Below, in pieces: positions 44,888-54,046 of a stretch of DNA of 64,000 nucleotides. The stretch's first letter is position 1, and every line of letters starts with the position of its first letter. The notes under the pieces were generated by a model. It had not been told where the DNA came from. It saw nothing but the letters and a program-made list of their open reading frames with translations, and made no database searches. The translations under genes and the position numbers were made by a program. The stretch covers positions 124,001 to 188,000 of the forward strand of contig NZ_PJIN01000003.1 in the NCBI RefSeq assembly GCF_002929705.1. The letters run 5' to 3'. Origin of the DNA: Arthrobacter sp. N199823 (GTDB lineage Bacteria > Actinomycetota > Actinomycetes > Actinomycetales > Micrococcaceae).

Positions 44888-45214
44888 ATGACTGAAAACA
44901 ATGCAGGCAACGGCGCAGAAGCAGTAGACAAGGCCAAGGAATTCGCCGCGGACGCTGTGGAAAACGTCAAGGACTTCGCCGGAGACGCAGCCAGCAAAGC
45001 CAAGGATGTTGCCGGTGATGCCACGGAAAACCTCAAGGACTTCGCCGGAGACGCCACGGAAAACATCAAGGAATTCGCCGGCGACGCTGGTGAAAACATC
45101 AAGGAGTTTGCCGGTGACGCTGCCGAGAACGTGAAGGAATTCGCGGGGGACGCTGTGGAGCACGCCAAGGGTCTTGGCGCCAAGATTGCCGGCATCTTCA
45201 AGCACGACAAGTAA
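44888..45214 (+). CDS. LEA-like protein with 11-residue amphipathic repeats
   Basis: 108 residues from the ATG at 44888, with GAAGGAAGG 4 nt upstream. Seven tandem 11-mers run from about residue 28: AVENVKDFAGD, AASKAKDVAGD, ATENLKDFAGD, ATENIKEFAGD, AGENIKEFAGD, AAENVKEFAGD, AVEHAKGLGAK. This period and pattern match group 3 late embryogenesis abundant proteins (TAQAAKEKAGE-type), which form helices on drying. It is highly charged and without hydrophobic core. It follows the AmaP operon by 69 bp. Expected role: desiccation or osmotic protection. Confidence 0.8.
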   Translation: MTENNAGNGAEAVDKAKEFAADAVENVKDFAGDAASKAKDVAGDATENLKDFAGDATENIKEFAGDAGENIKEFAGDAAENVKEFAGDAVEHAKGLGAKIAGIFKHDK

Positions 45215-45226
45215 CTACTGCTTCAT

Positions 45227-45288
45227 CTAAAAACCCCACGACGGTCCTCGTTGCACTGGCAGCGCTGTGACGGTCGTGGGGTTTTTAG
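45227..45288. terminator. Bidirectional terminator after the LEA-like gene
   Basis: CTAAAAACCCCACGAC (45227-45242) pairs with GTCGTGGGGTTTTTAG (45273-45288). A-tract and T-tract flank it. The right arm contains the stop codon of the convergent gene at 45285-45287. Confidence 0.85.
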
Positions 45289-46127
45289 TTTGCTCGAGCC
45301 AGTTGACGCACGGGCATCCACCGGTTTGCCAGCCGGCGGTAGGCTGCGGCAGCGCCGGTGAGGTCCCCGTCGGCCAGACACTCCAACCCCATGTGCACAT
45401 CGGCGGGGGAATCGTCGGGGTGCACTCGGTTGGCCACGGGACCATAATCCAGTTCCACCACGCCCGCGTCATTGAATCCGGCAAGCCAGTGGCCCAAATC
45501 TTGGAGTTCCTCAAAGAGGTCCAACTCCGGGGCCATGGCAGCCAGCATGCCTAGGGTTCGCTCCACTCTTCCCAAGGCGGTGGCCAGCGGCACCTGGATC
45601 CGCACCGTCAGGACCCGGCCATTGGCCTCAACCACTTCCATGCGGTCATTGGCATATACCAAGATGAACCAGCTGAAGGGGATGCCCCAGGTAGAATTTC
45701 GGGTCTGGATAGGCAGCTCAAGATGGCTTGCATGCGAGGCGTGCTCCAGCTGCCGGGTCCATTGTTCTTGTGGAAGAATCAGCGATGCCAGCGCTTTCAT
45801 GTTGCCGGACAGCAGCTCACTGGCGCTGGCAATCGAGCGGGCCACCACCTGGTTGGGTGCGTACAACGTTTGTTCCCCCGCACCCATGGTGAGCACGCGC
45901 ACCCTGTCTCCATCCGGCGTCGGAAGTGGGGTAGGGAGGGCCCGGCTCACCCGGTCAAGGGAGTCAGCCAGCTCGCCGGCATCGACGCTGATCCCGTTCT
46001 GTTCGGGGGTTCGCAGGCCCTCAATGTAGGCGAATTCGGCGAGCGTATATGCCTCACGAGGCAAGTAAACGCGCAGGCTGGAGATGAAGGGGAGTTGCAC
46101 CCCGCCCAAATACAGCCCGTTACTCAA
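45285..46127 (-). CDS. Conserved actinobacterial hypothetical protein
   Basis: 280 residues, no signal or membrane segment. SSLRVYLPREAYTLAEFAYIEGL near the start is the most distinctive stretch. Later blocks TWGIPFSWFILVYANDRMEVV and RVERTLGMLAAMAPELDLFEELQDLGHWL suggest a globular domain, and the C-terminus (ECLADGDLTGAAAAYRRLANRW) looks like a helical repeat. I do not recognise the family. It is 3 bp downstream of xthA on the same strand and probably cotranscribed. Confidence 0.75.
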   Translation of the reverse strand: MSNGLYLGGVQLPFISSLRVYLPREAYTLAEFAYIEGLRTPEQNGISVDAGELADSLDRVSRALPTPLPTPDGDRVRVLTMGAGEQTLYAPNQVVARSIASASELLSGNMKALASLILPQEQWTRQLEHASHASHLELPIQTRNSTWGIPFSWFILVYANDRMEVVEANGRVLTVRIQVPLATALGRVERTLGMLAAMAPELDLFEELQDLGHWLAGFNDAGVVELDYGPVANRVHPDDSPADVHMGLECLADGDLTGAAAAYRRLANRWMPVRQLARAN

Positions 46128-46130
46128 TGC

Positions 46131-46934
46131 TCAGCCCAGTTCCACAATGACTGGGGCATGGTCTGAGGCGCCCTTGCCTTTGCGTTCCTCGCGGTCAATG
46201 TCAGCGCCGATGACGCGGGCGGCGAGTGCCGGTGAGGCCAGCGTAAAGTCGATGCGCATGCCCTCTTTTTTGGGGAAACGCAGCTGGGTGTAGTCCCAAT
46301 AGGTGTAGACGCCGGGGCCCGGGTGCAAAGGGCGGACGACGTCGGCAAAGCCTGCCGCTTCAAACGCCGCGAACGCTGCCCGCTCGGGTTCGCTGACGTG
46401 TGTCAGGCCTTGGGTGCGGAAATAGTCGATGTCCCAGACGTCGTCGTCCTGGGGTGCGATGTTCCAGTCACCCATCAGCGCGATCTGGGCGTTCGGGTCG
46501 GCCGTGAGCCAGCCCGTGGCCTGGTTCTTGAGCTCGTCGAGCCACTGTAGTTTGTACGGCATATGTTCGTCGTCCAGCGCGCGCCCGTTGGGCACGTACA
46601 GGCTCCAGATGCGTACACCGTTGCAGGTGGCAGCGATGGCGCGGGCCTCCTGAACGGGGTCCTTACCTCCCTTGCCAAAGGTGGGCTGGCCGGAAAACGT
46701 CCGCTCCACGTCGTCCAGGCCAACACGGGAGGCGATGGCCACGCCGTTCCACTGGCTGAAGCCAAAGTGAGCTACCTCGTAGCCGTTGTTTTCAAAGAGC
46801 TCCCAAGGGAAGTTCTCGTCCTTGCACTTGGTTTCTTGGATGGCCAGAACATCCGCGTCGGTTCGGCGCAGCCAGTCCTCGACACGGTCGGCACGGGCAC
46901 GCAGGGAGTTCACATTCCAGGTAGCAATCTTCAC
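46131..46934 (-). CDS. xthA: Exodeoxyribonuclease III
   Basis: 267 residues. MKIATWNVNSLRARADRVEDWL opens the AP-endonuclease fold; VLAIQETKCKD carries the metal Glu; LMGDWNIAPQDDDVWD and the C-terminal GKGASDHAPVIVELG carry the catalytic Asp-Asn and His-Asp. It repairs abasic sites and degrades duplex 3' ends. Followed after 3 bp by a conserved hypothetical gene. Confidence 0.96.
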   Translation of the reverse strand: MKIATWNVNSLRARADRVEDWLRRTDADVLAIQETKCKDENFPWELFENNGYEVAHFGFSQWNGVAIASRVGLDDVERTFSGQPTFGKGGKDPVQEARAIAATCNGVRIWSLYVPNGRALDDEHMPYKLQWLDELKNQATGWLTADPNAQIALMGDWNIAPQDDDVWDIDYFRTQGLTHVSEPERAAFAAFEAAGFADVVRPLHPGPGVYTYWDYTQLRFPKKEGMRIDFTLASPALAARVIGADIDREERKGKGASDHAPVIVELG

Positions 46935-47483
46935 CCCTCCAAGCTATCAAGTTAAGCCGTTCATAGGCGGTGCACTGCTGTGTCGTGCCGAAGGGGATAA
47001 GGGCGCGGCATGGAAGGAACTGTGGGGAGGGACACTACCCCAGAGATTGTGATGTTGCCTAGGGTTACAAAACTGTAACGGTTGCCTCGCCGTATAGCCG
47101 CGGTGCCACAGCGTGTGAGATGTCGCTCGGATACGGGCAAAAACCGACATATTCAGCCCTTAGCGAAATTGTCTCTGTTAGCGTGGGAAGCGAACCAGTA
47201 GACCGACAAGCCTGCGGGCAACTGCCACCAACGTACGTGTTCATGACGAATCATGTTCCCCGGGGAAGTGGCAGCCAGACACAGGCCGTCGAACTGGCGG
47301 TAGGGATAGCTTCCCGATTCTTGCCCTTGAGCGGCAAGACCGTCTTTCCTTGCAGCCCCGGCCGGGGCGTGCGGGGGAGAGAAGAGTTTGACGCGTAACA
47401 ACGCCTGCAGCACGAGATCAACAATCGCGCTCGTTGAGGACCTGCCATAGCGGGTCCTGAACTTTCGTGTAGATGGGTACTAC
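46935..47483 (+). promoter_or_regulatory. Long leader of the betaine-transport operon with structured segments
   Basis: 549 bp with no convincing gene; short open frames lack coding character. Possible RNA elements on the plus strand include CTGCCAC and GTGGCAG pairing across about 55 nt near 47220-47285. CTTGCC pairs with GGCAAG around 47323-47340, beside a GGGATAGCTTCCC hairpin. A stem AGGACCTGC/GCGGGTCCT (47437-47445 with 47450-47458) ends 25 nt before the proV start. It may hold the promoter and an osmotic control element. I could not match it to a riboswitch family. Confidence 0.45.
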
Positions 47484-48833
47484 GTGTACGAATCCACAGA
47501 CAAAGTCACACCAGAAACGCAGATTATTCCGCCCGATTCCGGGCCACAGCGCACTGAAAATGACATTGCGCTGAGCGTGAGCAATGTTTACAAGGTCTTC
47601 GGCAAACGACCTGCCGAAGTGATCAAGCGGCTCAAGGCCGGCAAGAAGCGCGATGAATTGACCGCGCTGGGAACAGCTGCTGTTATCGACGCCTCCTTTG
47701 AGGTCAAAAAGGGCGAGATCTTCGTTGTCATGGGCCTTTCAGGCTCCGGAAAATCCACCTTGATCCGCACGCTGAACGGGCTTTGGGCCCCCACCGAAGG
47801 CTCTGTAGTGGTGGGTGGGACCGACATTTCCAAGATTAGCGACAAGGAATTGCGCCGCGTTCGCCAGCAGAAAATCTCCATGGTGTTCCAGCACTTTGCG
47901 CTCATGCCGCACCGAACCGTTCTGGAAAACGCCGCCTACGCACTTGAGGTGCAGGGTGTGGCTAAAGCTGATCGTTTGGCCCGAGCCGAGAAGGTCCTGA
48001 ACTTGGTGGGCCTTGAAGGTTGGGGTGCCAAGTACCCCAGCGAGCTCTCCGGAGGTATGCAGCAGCGCGTGGGCCTGGCCCGCGCCCTGAGCGCAGAAAC
48101 CGACATCCTGCTCATGGACGAGGCCTTCTCCGCGCTCGACCCGTTGATCCGGCGCGAAATGCAGGAACAGCTGGTGCTGCTGCAGTCCGAGCTGGAGAAG
48201 ACCATCATCTTCATCACCCACGACCTCAACGAGGCCATGTTCCTCGGCGACCGGATCGCCGTCATGCGTGACGGTGAAATCGTGCAGATCGGTACTCCGG
48301 ACGAGATCCTCACCAGCCCGGCCAATGACTACGTGGCCGCGTTTGTGCAGGACGTGGACAGGACTCGCGTGCTCACCGCCGGCGGCGTGATGGAGCCCGC
48401 GCTTGCGGTTGTGAACCTCTCCGGCGGACCGCGAAACGCCTTGCGCACCATGCGTGACCTGCAGGTTTCGGCCGCTTTCGTGGTGGACCGCCGTCGTAAT
48501 TACCTGGGCACCGTCCGCGACCGTGACGTCATGAAGCAGGTTGAGGCGCACAGCTCCGACCTGAACTCCGTGATCCGCAAGAGCATTGAACCGGTCAGCC
48601 CCGAAACGGCCCTCAACGATCTCTTTGGCCGCGCAGTGGAGAGCCCCATCCCCTTGCCGGTCGTGAACGACGCCGGCCGGCTGGTGGGTGCCTTGCCGCG
48701 AGTGACGCTGCTGGCCGCCTTGGGCAACGTCCCCTCCACCACGGGCGAATTCCCTGTGGTGGATACGGCAGTGGCGCCCATCCCCAAACAAATGGTCACC
48801 GATGCACTGGCTAAAACCGAAGGAGACGCATAG
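47484..48833 (+). CDS. proV: Glycine betaine ABC importer, ATP-binding protein with CBS domains
   Basis: 449 residues from a GTG start. The ATPase part has Walker A MGLSGSGKST, signature ELSGGMQQRVGLARAL and Walker B ILLMDEAFSALDPLIRREMQ. The VYKVFGKRP opening and the region EVIKRLKAGKKRDEL are typical of ProV/OpuAA. Two CBS domains follow (about 310-430), which sense osmotic state in this family. Cytosolic, it drives ProW. The stop overlaps the proW start by 1 nt. Confidence 0.95.
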   Translation: MYESTDKVTPETQIIPPDSGPQRTENDIALSVSNVYKVFGKRPAEVIKRLKAGKKRDELTALGTAAVIDASFEVKKGEIFVVMGLSGSGKSTLIRTLNGLWAPTEGSVVVGGTDISKISDKELRRVRQQKISMVFQHFALMPHRTVLENAAYALEVQGVAKADRLARAEKVLNLVGLEGWGAKYPSELSGGMQQRVGLARALSAETDILLMDEAFSALDPLIRREMQEQLVLLQSELEKTIIFITHDLNEAMFLGDRIAVMRDGEIVQIGTPDEILTSPANDYVAAFVQDVDRTRVLTAGGVMEPALAVVNLSGGPRNALRTMRDLQVSAAFVVDRRRNYLGTVRDRDVMKQVEAHSSDLNSVIRKSIEPVSPETALNDLFGRAVESPIPLPVVNDAGRLVGALPRVTLLAALGNVPSTTGEFPVVDTAVAPIPKQMVTDALAKTEGDA

Positions 48834-49684
48834 TGGAAGCGAATTTCAGGATCCCACTAGGCGACTGGGTGGAAGTAGGCCTTGACTGGCTGACAACCAC
48901 GCTGGACGGCTTTTTCCTTCTTGTGCGGACAGTTCTTGTTAGTGCCTATGACGGACTCGAGTGGCTGTTGCAGGCTCCTCCCTACTGGGCAATTATTGTG
49001 GTGTTTGCCGCGATTGCCTGGTGGGCGAGCGGCTGGAAATTGGGTGTTGGCACGGCAGTTGGCTTCCTCGTGATTGTTGGCGTGAACCAATGGGAAAACG
49101 CCATGAACTCCTTGGCGCTGGTTGTCATTGCCACAGTTGTGGCCGTTGTCATCAGCATTCCGCTGGGTATCTGGGCGGCCCGTTCAGATCGGGCCTCGGC
49201 CATCATCAAGCCAATATTGGACTTCATGCAGACCATGCCAGCCATGGTTTATCTGATTCCCGCGCTTGTCATGTTCCGGGTGGGCGTGGTGCCCGGTATT
49301 GTGGCCACGATCATCTTCTCGATGGCACCCGGTGTCCGCTTTACTGAGCTGGGCATCCGTGGCGTGGATAAGGAAGTTGTTGAAGCAGGGCACGCCTTTG
49401 GCTCCAGCCCGAGCAAAATTCTGCGCCAGATTCAGCTGCCGCTGGCGCGCCCCACCATTATGGCCGGCGTTAACCAGGTCATCATGCTCTCGCTGTCCAT
49501 GGTGGTCATTGCAGGCATGGTCGGAGCCGGCGGTTTGGGTGGAGACGTTGTTGCCAGCCTGAGCCGCATTGACGCCGGGCTTGGCTTTGAGGCCGGTATT
49601 GCCGTGGTCATCCTGGCAATCTTCCTTGACCGCGTGACGGCAAGCTTCGGCACTAACGCCACAAAAAAACGTAGCAAGAAGTAA
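48833..49684 (+). CDS. proW: Glycine betaine ABC importer, permease
   Basis: 283 residues from a GTG start, with about seven membrane helices. ICSIPLGIWAARSDR-type and MQTMPAMVYLIPALVMFRVG, the ProW/OpuAB permease motif, are visible, and the EAA loop is EVVEAGHAFGSSPSKILRQI. It forms the channel of the betaine importer. Overlaps proV by 1 nt; the binding protein follows 84 bp later. Confidence 0.95.
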   Translation: MEANFRIPLGDWVEVGLDWLTTTLDGFFLLVRTVLVSAYDGLEWLLQAPPYWAIIVVFAAIAWWASGWKLGVGTAVGFLVIVGVNQWENAMNSLALVVIATVVAVVISIPLGIWAARSDRASAIIKPILDFMQTMPAMVYLIPALVMFRVGVVPGIVATIIFSMAPGVRFTELGIRGVDKEVVEAGHAFGSSPSKILRQIQLPLARPTIMAGVNQVIMLSLSMVVIAGMVGAGGLGGDVVASLSRIDAGLGFEAGIAVVILAIFLDRVTASFGTNATKKRSKK

Positions 49685-49768
49685 CGCCCCATAACAGGGG
49701 CAAAAAATAGCTTTACAAACCAATCGCGGCAGCAATGCATTAAGTGCTGCCAATGAAAGGAATGAACC

Positions 49769-50659
49769 GTGAACAAGAAATTTTTGAGTGTAGCTGCCAT
49801 TGCCGCAACATTGGCCCTGGGTTTGAGTGCCTGCGGCGCGGGCAGTGAGGGGGCGGCCCTGGAGAACGGTGACAAGCAGGACCTCACCATTGCCGTCTTC
49901 AATGGCTGGGACGAAGGAATTGCGGCCTCCGAGCTGTGGAAGGTCATCCTTGATGAGAAGGGCTACGACGTCAAGCTGCAAAGCGCCGACGTCGCACCTG
50001 CCTACTCTGGTCTGTCCACGGGTGACTATGACGTGGCCCTCGATACCTGGTTGCCAATTACACATAAGAGTTACATCGAACAGTACGGTGACAAGCTCGT
50101 CGATCTGGGCGCGTGGAATGACGATGCCAAGCTGACAATCGCCGTCAACGCCGATGCCCCGATCGATTCTCTGGACGAGCTGGCGGCCAACGCAGACAAG
50201 TTCGGCAACAGGATTGTTGGCATTGAGCCCGGTGCCGGCCTGACCGAAATTACCACGGACAAGGTCATCCCGGGTTACGGCCTGGACAAGATGGAATACC
50301 TGACCTCCTCCACCCCTGCCATGCTGTCGGAGCTGAAGACAGCCACCACCAAGGGCGAGAACATCGCTGTCACCTTGTGGCGCCCGCACTGGGCCTACGA
50401 CGCGTTCCCGGTCAAGGACTTGAAGGATCCCAAGGGCCTCCTGGGCGACGCTGAGGGCGTACACACCTTCTCCCGGATGGACTTCGAGAAGGACTACCCC
50501 ACGCTGAACGGTTGGCTCAAGGACTTCAAGATGGACACCAAGACGCTGGCCTCGTTGGAGAACGCCATGTTCAACGGCGAAGCAACCAAGGATTACACCG
50601 CGATCGTTGAGAAGTGGATCGGCGAGAACCAGGAATACGTGGACTCCCTCACCAAGTAA
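49769..50659 (+). CDS. proX: Glycine betaine ABC importer, substrate-binding lipoprotein
   Basis: 296 residues. MNKKFLSVAAIAATLALGLS ends in a lipobox (LSAC), so it is lipid-anchored outside. The OpuAC fold shows LTIAVFNGWDEGIAASELWK, DVALDTWLPITHKSYIEQYG and ITLWRPHWAYDAFPVKDL, with Trp/Tyr residues suited to binding quaternary amines. Starts GTG. Completes the ProVWX system. Confidence 0.95.
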   Translation: MNKKFLSVAAIAATLALGLSACGAGSEGAALENGDKQDLTIAVFNGWDEGIAASELWKVILDEKGYDVKLQSADVAPAYSGLSTGDYDVALDTWLPITHKSYIEQYGDKLVDLGAWNDDAKLTIAVNADAPIDSLDELAANADKFGNRIVGIEPGAGLTEITTDKVIPGYGLDKMEYLTSSTPAMLSELKTATTKGENIAVTLWRPHWAYDAFPVKDLKDPKGLLGDAEGVHTFSRMDFEKDYPTLNGWLKDFKMDTKTLASLENAMFNGEATKDYTAIVEKWIGENQEYVDSLTK

Positions 50660-50702
50660 CCCTCACCACCCAGACGCTTCCTCAGGTTTGGGGCTTAAAT
50701 AC

Positions 50703-50742
50703 GGAACGCTTCTTCACATAAGTGCGGAAGCGTTTCGTTTTT
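50703..50742. terminator. Terminator after proX
   Basis: GGAACGCTTC pairs with GAAGCGTTTC (one G-T pair), loop of 14 nt that can extend the stem, then GTTTTT. About 45 bp past the proX stop and ahead of convergent nadE. Confidence 0.8.
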
Positions 50743-50776
50743 AACCCCATTTGCTGAGGAGGCGTTTGGGGTGTGG

Positions 50777-51598
50777 CTACTTCCACCACGTATCAAGTAG
50801 GGACACCGGCACGGTGCGCTTGTGCCGGCTGCGCAGAAAGCGGCCCTCGATGCCCTGCGCGGCGGCTTCGCTGACGTCCTTACCTTCGAGGTAGTCGTCA
50901 ATGTCGTCATACGTGATCCCGAGTTCGTCCTCGTCGGTGCGGCCGGGCACGCCGTCGAGAAGGTCGGCGGTGGGAACCTTTGCCCACAGCTGTTCCGGGG
51001 CGCCGAGTTCCCGCAGCAGTGCCCGGTTCTGGCGCTTGTTCAAGGTGAACAGTGGCAGTATATCGGCACCGCCGTCGCCAAACTTGGTGAAGAAACCGGT
51101 GACAGATTCTGCTGCGTGGTCGGTTCCGATGACGAGCAAGTTGTCGTGGCCTGCCAAGGCATATTGCGCGATCATCCGGGAGCGGGCCTTGATGTTGCCC
51201 TTGTTGAAATCGGTGACGTCTTCCGTTGCGGTCTTAGCGAATTCTGCCTCAAAACCGTCCACAGCCGGAGCGATATTGAAGGTTCGCTCATTTTTGGCGT
51301 TGATGAACTTCAGGGCTGCCTGGGCATCGGCTTCATCGTGCTGAATGCCATAGGGGAGGCGCACGGCGATGAAGTTCGCCTCGATGCCCTCCGTGGCCAG
51401 TTCCTCAACCGCTAGCTGGGCCAGCCGGCCAGCCAAGGAGGAATCCAGTCCGCCACTGATGCCCAACACATAACCCTTGGTGCCTGTGGCCTTGAGATAG
51501 TCCTTTAGAAACGTGACACGGCGGGTAATTTCCGCAGCCGGGTCAATCGTGGGTTGGACGCCAAGTTCTGCAATGATCTGTGCCTGTAGTTCGCGCAT
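50777..51598 (-). CDS. nadE: NH3-dependent NAD+ synthetase
   Basis: 273 residues from the ATG at 51598, matching the length and start of E. coli NadE; an upstream start at 51646 is unlikely. [21 protein letters not shown] is the pyrophosphatase P-loop. [42 protein letters not shown]-type and [10 protein letters not shown] follow in order. It lacks a glutaminase domain, so it uses ammonia to amidate deamido-NAD. Divergent from pyrE by 62 bp. Confidence 0.95.
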   Translation of the reverse strand: MRELQAQIIAELGVQPTIDPAAEITRRVTFLKDYLKATGTKGYVLGISGGLDSSLAGRLAQLAVEELATEGIEANFIAVRLPYGIQHDEADAQAALKFINAKNERTFNIAPAVDGFEAEFAKTATEDVTDFNKGNIKARSRMIAQYALAGHDNLLVIGTDHAAESVTGFFTKFGDGGADILPLFTLNKRQNRALLRELGAPEQLWAKVPTADLLDGVPGRTDEDELGITYDDIDDYLEGKDVSEAAAQGIEGRFLRSRHKRTVPVSLLDTWWK

Positions 51599-51660
51599 GT
51601 GATCAGCATAGTTGGTGCATGTTTCGCCGGTGTTGCGTGCGCCCATTTAGAATGGATCCC

Positions 51661-52227
51661 ATGACCTCAACACTTGCTGCTGACCGCGCCCGCCTACTCG
51701 AACTTGTTAAGGAGCTGGCCGTAGTTCACGGCAAGGTAATCCTGTCCTCCGGTAAGGAGGCCGATTACTACATCGACCTGCGTCGCATCACGCTCCACCA
51801 CGAGGCTTCTCGCCTCGCCGGCCGCGTCATGCTGGCCATGCTGGACGACGCCGGCATTGAGTTTGAAACCGCCGGTGGCCTGACCATGGGCGCCGATCCC
51901 GTCGGAACCGCCCTCATGCACGCCGCCGGCGACGCTGGCCGTGCCATTGACGCGTTCGTGGTCCGCAAGGCACAGAAGTCCTACGGCATGGGCCGTCAGG
52001 TTGAGGGCCCCGGTGTTGATGGCCGCAAGGTTGTTGTCTTGGAAGACACCTCTACCACGGGCGGCTCGGCACTGACCGCAGTTGAAGGTGTGCGCAAGGC
52101 AGGCGGAAACATTCAGGCAGTGGCCGTGATCGTTGACCGCGACACAGGAGCCAAGGAACGCATCGAGGCCGAGGCAAACGTCCCGTATCTGTTCATCTTC
52201 GGCAAAGACGAGCTCGGCCTGGACTGA
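51661..52227 (+). CDS. pyrE: Orotate phosphoribosyltransferase
   Basis: 188 residues from the ATG at 51661. ILSSGKEADYYIDLRRITL is the family opening, GGLTMGADPVGTALMHAA follows, and VVVLEDTSTTGGSALTAVEG is the PRPP-binding loop. It makes OMP from orotate and PRPP. Start chosen by homologous length; nearby upstream ATG at 51652 also possible. Confidence 0.95.
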   Translation: MTSTLAADRARLLELVKELAVVHGKVILSSGKEADYYIDLRRITLHHEASRLAGRVMLAMLDDAGIEFETAGGLTMGADPVGTALMHAAGDAGRAIDAFVVRKAQKSYGMGRQVEGPGVDGRKVVVLEDTSTTGGSALTAVEGVRKAGGNIQAVAVIVDRDTGAKERIEAEANVPYLFIFGKDELGLD

Positions 52228-52362
52228 CACGTCGGTCCACACACAACGGCATTCCCCGGCGACTTTCCGCTTCATCGGCCGGGGGCGGTCTGCGGGATCT
52301 CCTTTGCCGCGCCTTCCGGGAACACCGGTGTGGGCGGCATGAAACCATTTGAAGGGTCTGTC

Positions 52363-52989
52363 TTGTCGAAGCTTTATTTCCGTCACGGTGCCATGAACTC
52401 GGGCAAGTCCACGGGGCTGCTGCAGGCGGCGTTCAACTATGAGGAGCGCGGTCAGCGGGTTCTGCTGGCGAAGCCGGGCGTGGATACGAAGGGCGAAAGC
52501 TCAATTGTCTCCAGGCTTGGCGTCAGTCGTGAGGTCGATTTTGTCATCCCTCCGGGTTCGGACGTCCGCGCCCTGTTCGCGGCGCAAGCTGCCGGCGATG
52601 CACCCGATGCGCTTCTCCAGCACATGGACATGGCCCCGGTGGCCTGCCTGCTGGTTGACGAGGCGCAGTTTTTGGACCCTACCCAGGTTGATGGTCTGTT
52701 CCGCATCGCCGTGCTGGACCGGGTCCCGGTGCTTGCCTACGGTCTCCGCACCGACTTCCGTACTAAGGCCTTCCCCGGCGCGGCCCGGCTGCTGGAAATT
52801 GCGCACTCCCTAGAGGAACTCAAAACCATTTGCCGCTGTGGACGGAAGGCCATGTTCAACACCCGCCGGGTGGGTAGCGAGATAGTGTTCGACGGCGATC
52901 AGGTCGCCATTGAGGGCGCCGAAGTTTGGTATGAATCTCTCTGCGGTAATTGCTATTTGGAAGCCTCGGGCGGCACGCTGGGCTTCTGA
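52363..52989 (+). CDS. tdk: Thymidine kinase
   Basis: 208 residues if started at the TTG at 52363, which has AAGGG 6 nt upstream; an ATG at 52339 would add 8 residues. SKLYFRHGAMNSGKSTGLLQ is the P-loop, CLLVDEAQFLDP the Walker B-like metal motif, and ICRCGRKAMFNTR with CGNC the zinc ribbon. It salvages thymidine to dTMP. Neighbouring pyrE fits pyrimidine metabolism. Confidence 0.93.
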   Translation: MSKLYFRHGAMNSGKSTGLLQAAFNYEERGQRVLLAKPGVDTKGESSIVSRLGVSREVDFVIPPGSDVRALFAAQAAGDAPDALLQHMDMAPVACLLVDEAQFLDPTQVDGLFRIAVLDRVPVLAYGLRTDFRTKAFPGAARLLEIAHSLEELKTICRCGRKAMFNTRRVGSEIVFDGDQVAIEGAEVWYESLCGNCYLEASGGTLGF

Positions 52990-53086
52990 CGCGGGCAGTT
53001 CTCCCCATCGCGACGATTGCTGGGGAGCGCTAAGCTCACACCAAAGCGTTGCCTGTCCGGGCTGCGCAGATGGATGGAGTCCTCAT

Positions 53087-53959
53087 ATGTCAGTGCAGCC
53101 GCCGTGGCCAAGTGGGCCCGGATCCGACCCGGAACCGCAACAACAGCAACCCGGTCACTACGCTCCGCAGCAACCACCTGCGGCCCCCTATGGGCAGCCG
53201 CACTATGGCCAGCAACAGTACGGCCAACAGCCGCCAGCAGATCCGTACGGCTCCCAGCAATACAACGCCCAGCCGTACTACAACATGCCCGGCGGAATGC
53301 TCCTCGCCCCGAAAAAGAAGAGCGCACTGCCGTGGATCCTCGCTGGTGGGGGAGTCGTGGTGCTGGCGGTCGTGGTGACGGTTGTAGTGCTGCTTTCCGG
53401 ACTAATTGCGGGCGGAAACAAGGCCAATATGGTGGATGCGCCCACCACCTCTGCCTCCTTCCAATACCCGGAAGGCTGGGTCCGAACCGCTGAGAACGCC
53501 ACCATTATTAACGAAGACGGCAGCCGGCCTGCTGAACGCTTCAGTGCCGTGAATAATAGCGATCCAGCGACTTCCATGATGGTGTACGAGGCCGGCGATA
53601 CGCCAACAGGTGACGTCACCACGGAGAAGATCCATGCAGCGATCGATCAGGGTCTGGCCGCTCAGCGTGCGGCCACTCAAGAGGATCTGGTCTATTACCG
53701 CAGCACATCAGCTTTCGGGTGCCTGCAGGATTTTGCGTACACCAGCCAACCCGTCATTGTTGAGCGGGATGGCCTGTACGGCTATAGCTACGGCTACACC
53801 TGCTCTAGTTATAAAGGCAACATCACAGGGGAATATCTCGTTGCCTACGACACCTCGGGTGTGTCGCACAGAATGACTGTGGAAGCCCTAGATGCCGAAT
53901 GGGCCAGCAATGAAGCCACCCTGACCTCCATCGTTGATTCATTAAAACCTGCACTCTAG
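53087..53959 (+). CDS. Membrane-anchored protein with Gln/Pro/Tyr-rich N-terminus
   Basis: 290 residues from the ATG at 53087 (GGAG 7 nt upstream). Residues 1-75 are low-complexity QQQYGQQPPADPYGS type, then a membrane helix (WILAGGGVVVLAVVVTVVVLL), then an extracellular domain (SASFQYPEGWVRTAENATII to the end). The domain has two Cys (FGCLQ, YTCSS), perhaps disulfide-linked. It resembles PsbP-like or secreted lipoprotein domains in actinobacteria, but no function is claimed. Confidence 0.8.
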   Translation: MSVQPPWPSGPGSDPEPQQQQPGHYAPQQPPAAPYGQPHYGQQQYGQQPPADPYGSQQYNAQPYYNMPGGMLLAPKKKSALPWILAGGGVVVLAVVVTVVVLLSGLIAGGNKANMVDAPTTSASFQYPEGWVRTAENATIINEDGSRPAERFSAVNNSDPATSMMVYEAGDTPTGDVTTEKIHAAIDQGLAAQRAATQEDLVYYRSTSAFGCLQDFAYTSQPVIVERDGLYGYSYGYTCSSYKGNITGEYLVAYDTSGVSHRMTVEALDAEWASNEATLTSIVDSLKPAL

Positions 53960-53973
53960 AGGCAACGGACTGT

Positions 53974-54022
53974 CACGCAAAAGGGTGCCTCGCCATGTTT
54001 TGGCGCGGCACCCTTTTGCGTG
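53974..54022. terminator. Bidirectional terminator, convergent genes
   Basis: CACGCAAAAGGGTGCC (53974-53989) pairs perfectly with GGCACCCTTTTGCGTG (54007-54022). It lies between the Gln-rich membrane protein and the HAD phosphatase genes. The inner loop also contains GCC-GGC pairing. Confidence 0.85.
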
Positions 54023-54046
54023 TCTAAATGTCAGGATCCCTCGACG

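Noticed and set aside
47120-47398. 92-codon open frame in the proV leader
   Set aside because: Composition and translation look non-coding and no ribosome site precedes it.
47200-47400. c-di-AMP (ydaO) riboswitch upstream of proV
   Set aside because: Only a short GGGA/TTCCCGA fragment resembles it; the conserved GGGGACCCA and CAGCTAACC blocks are missing.
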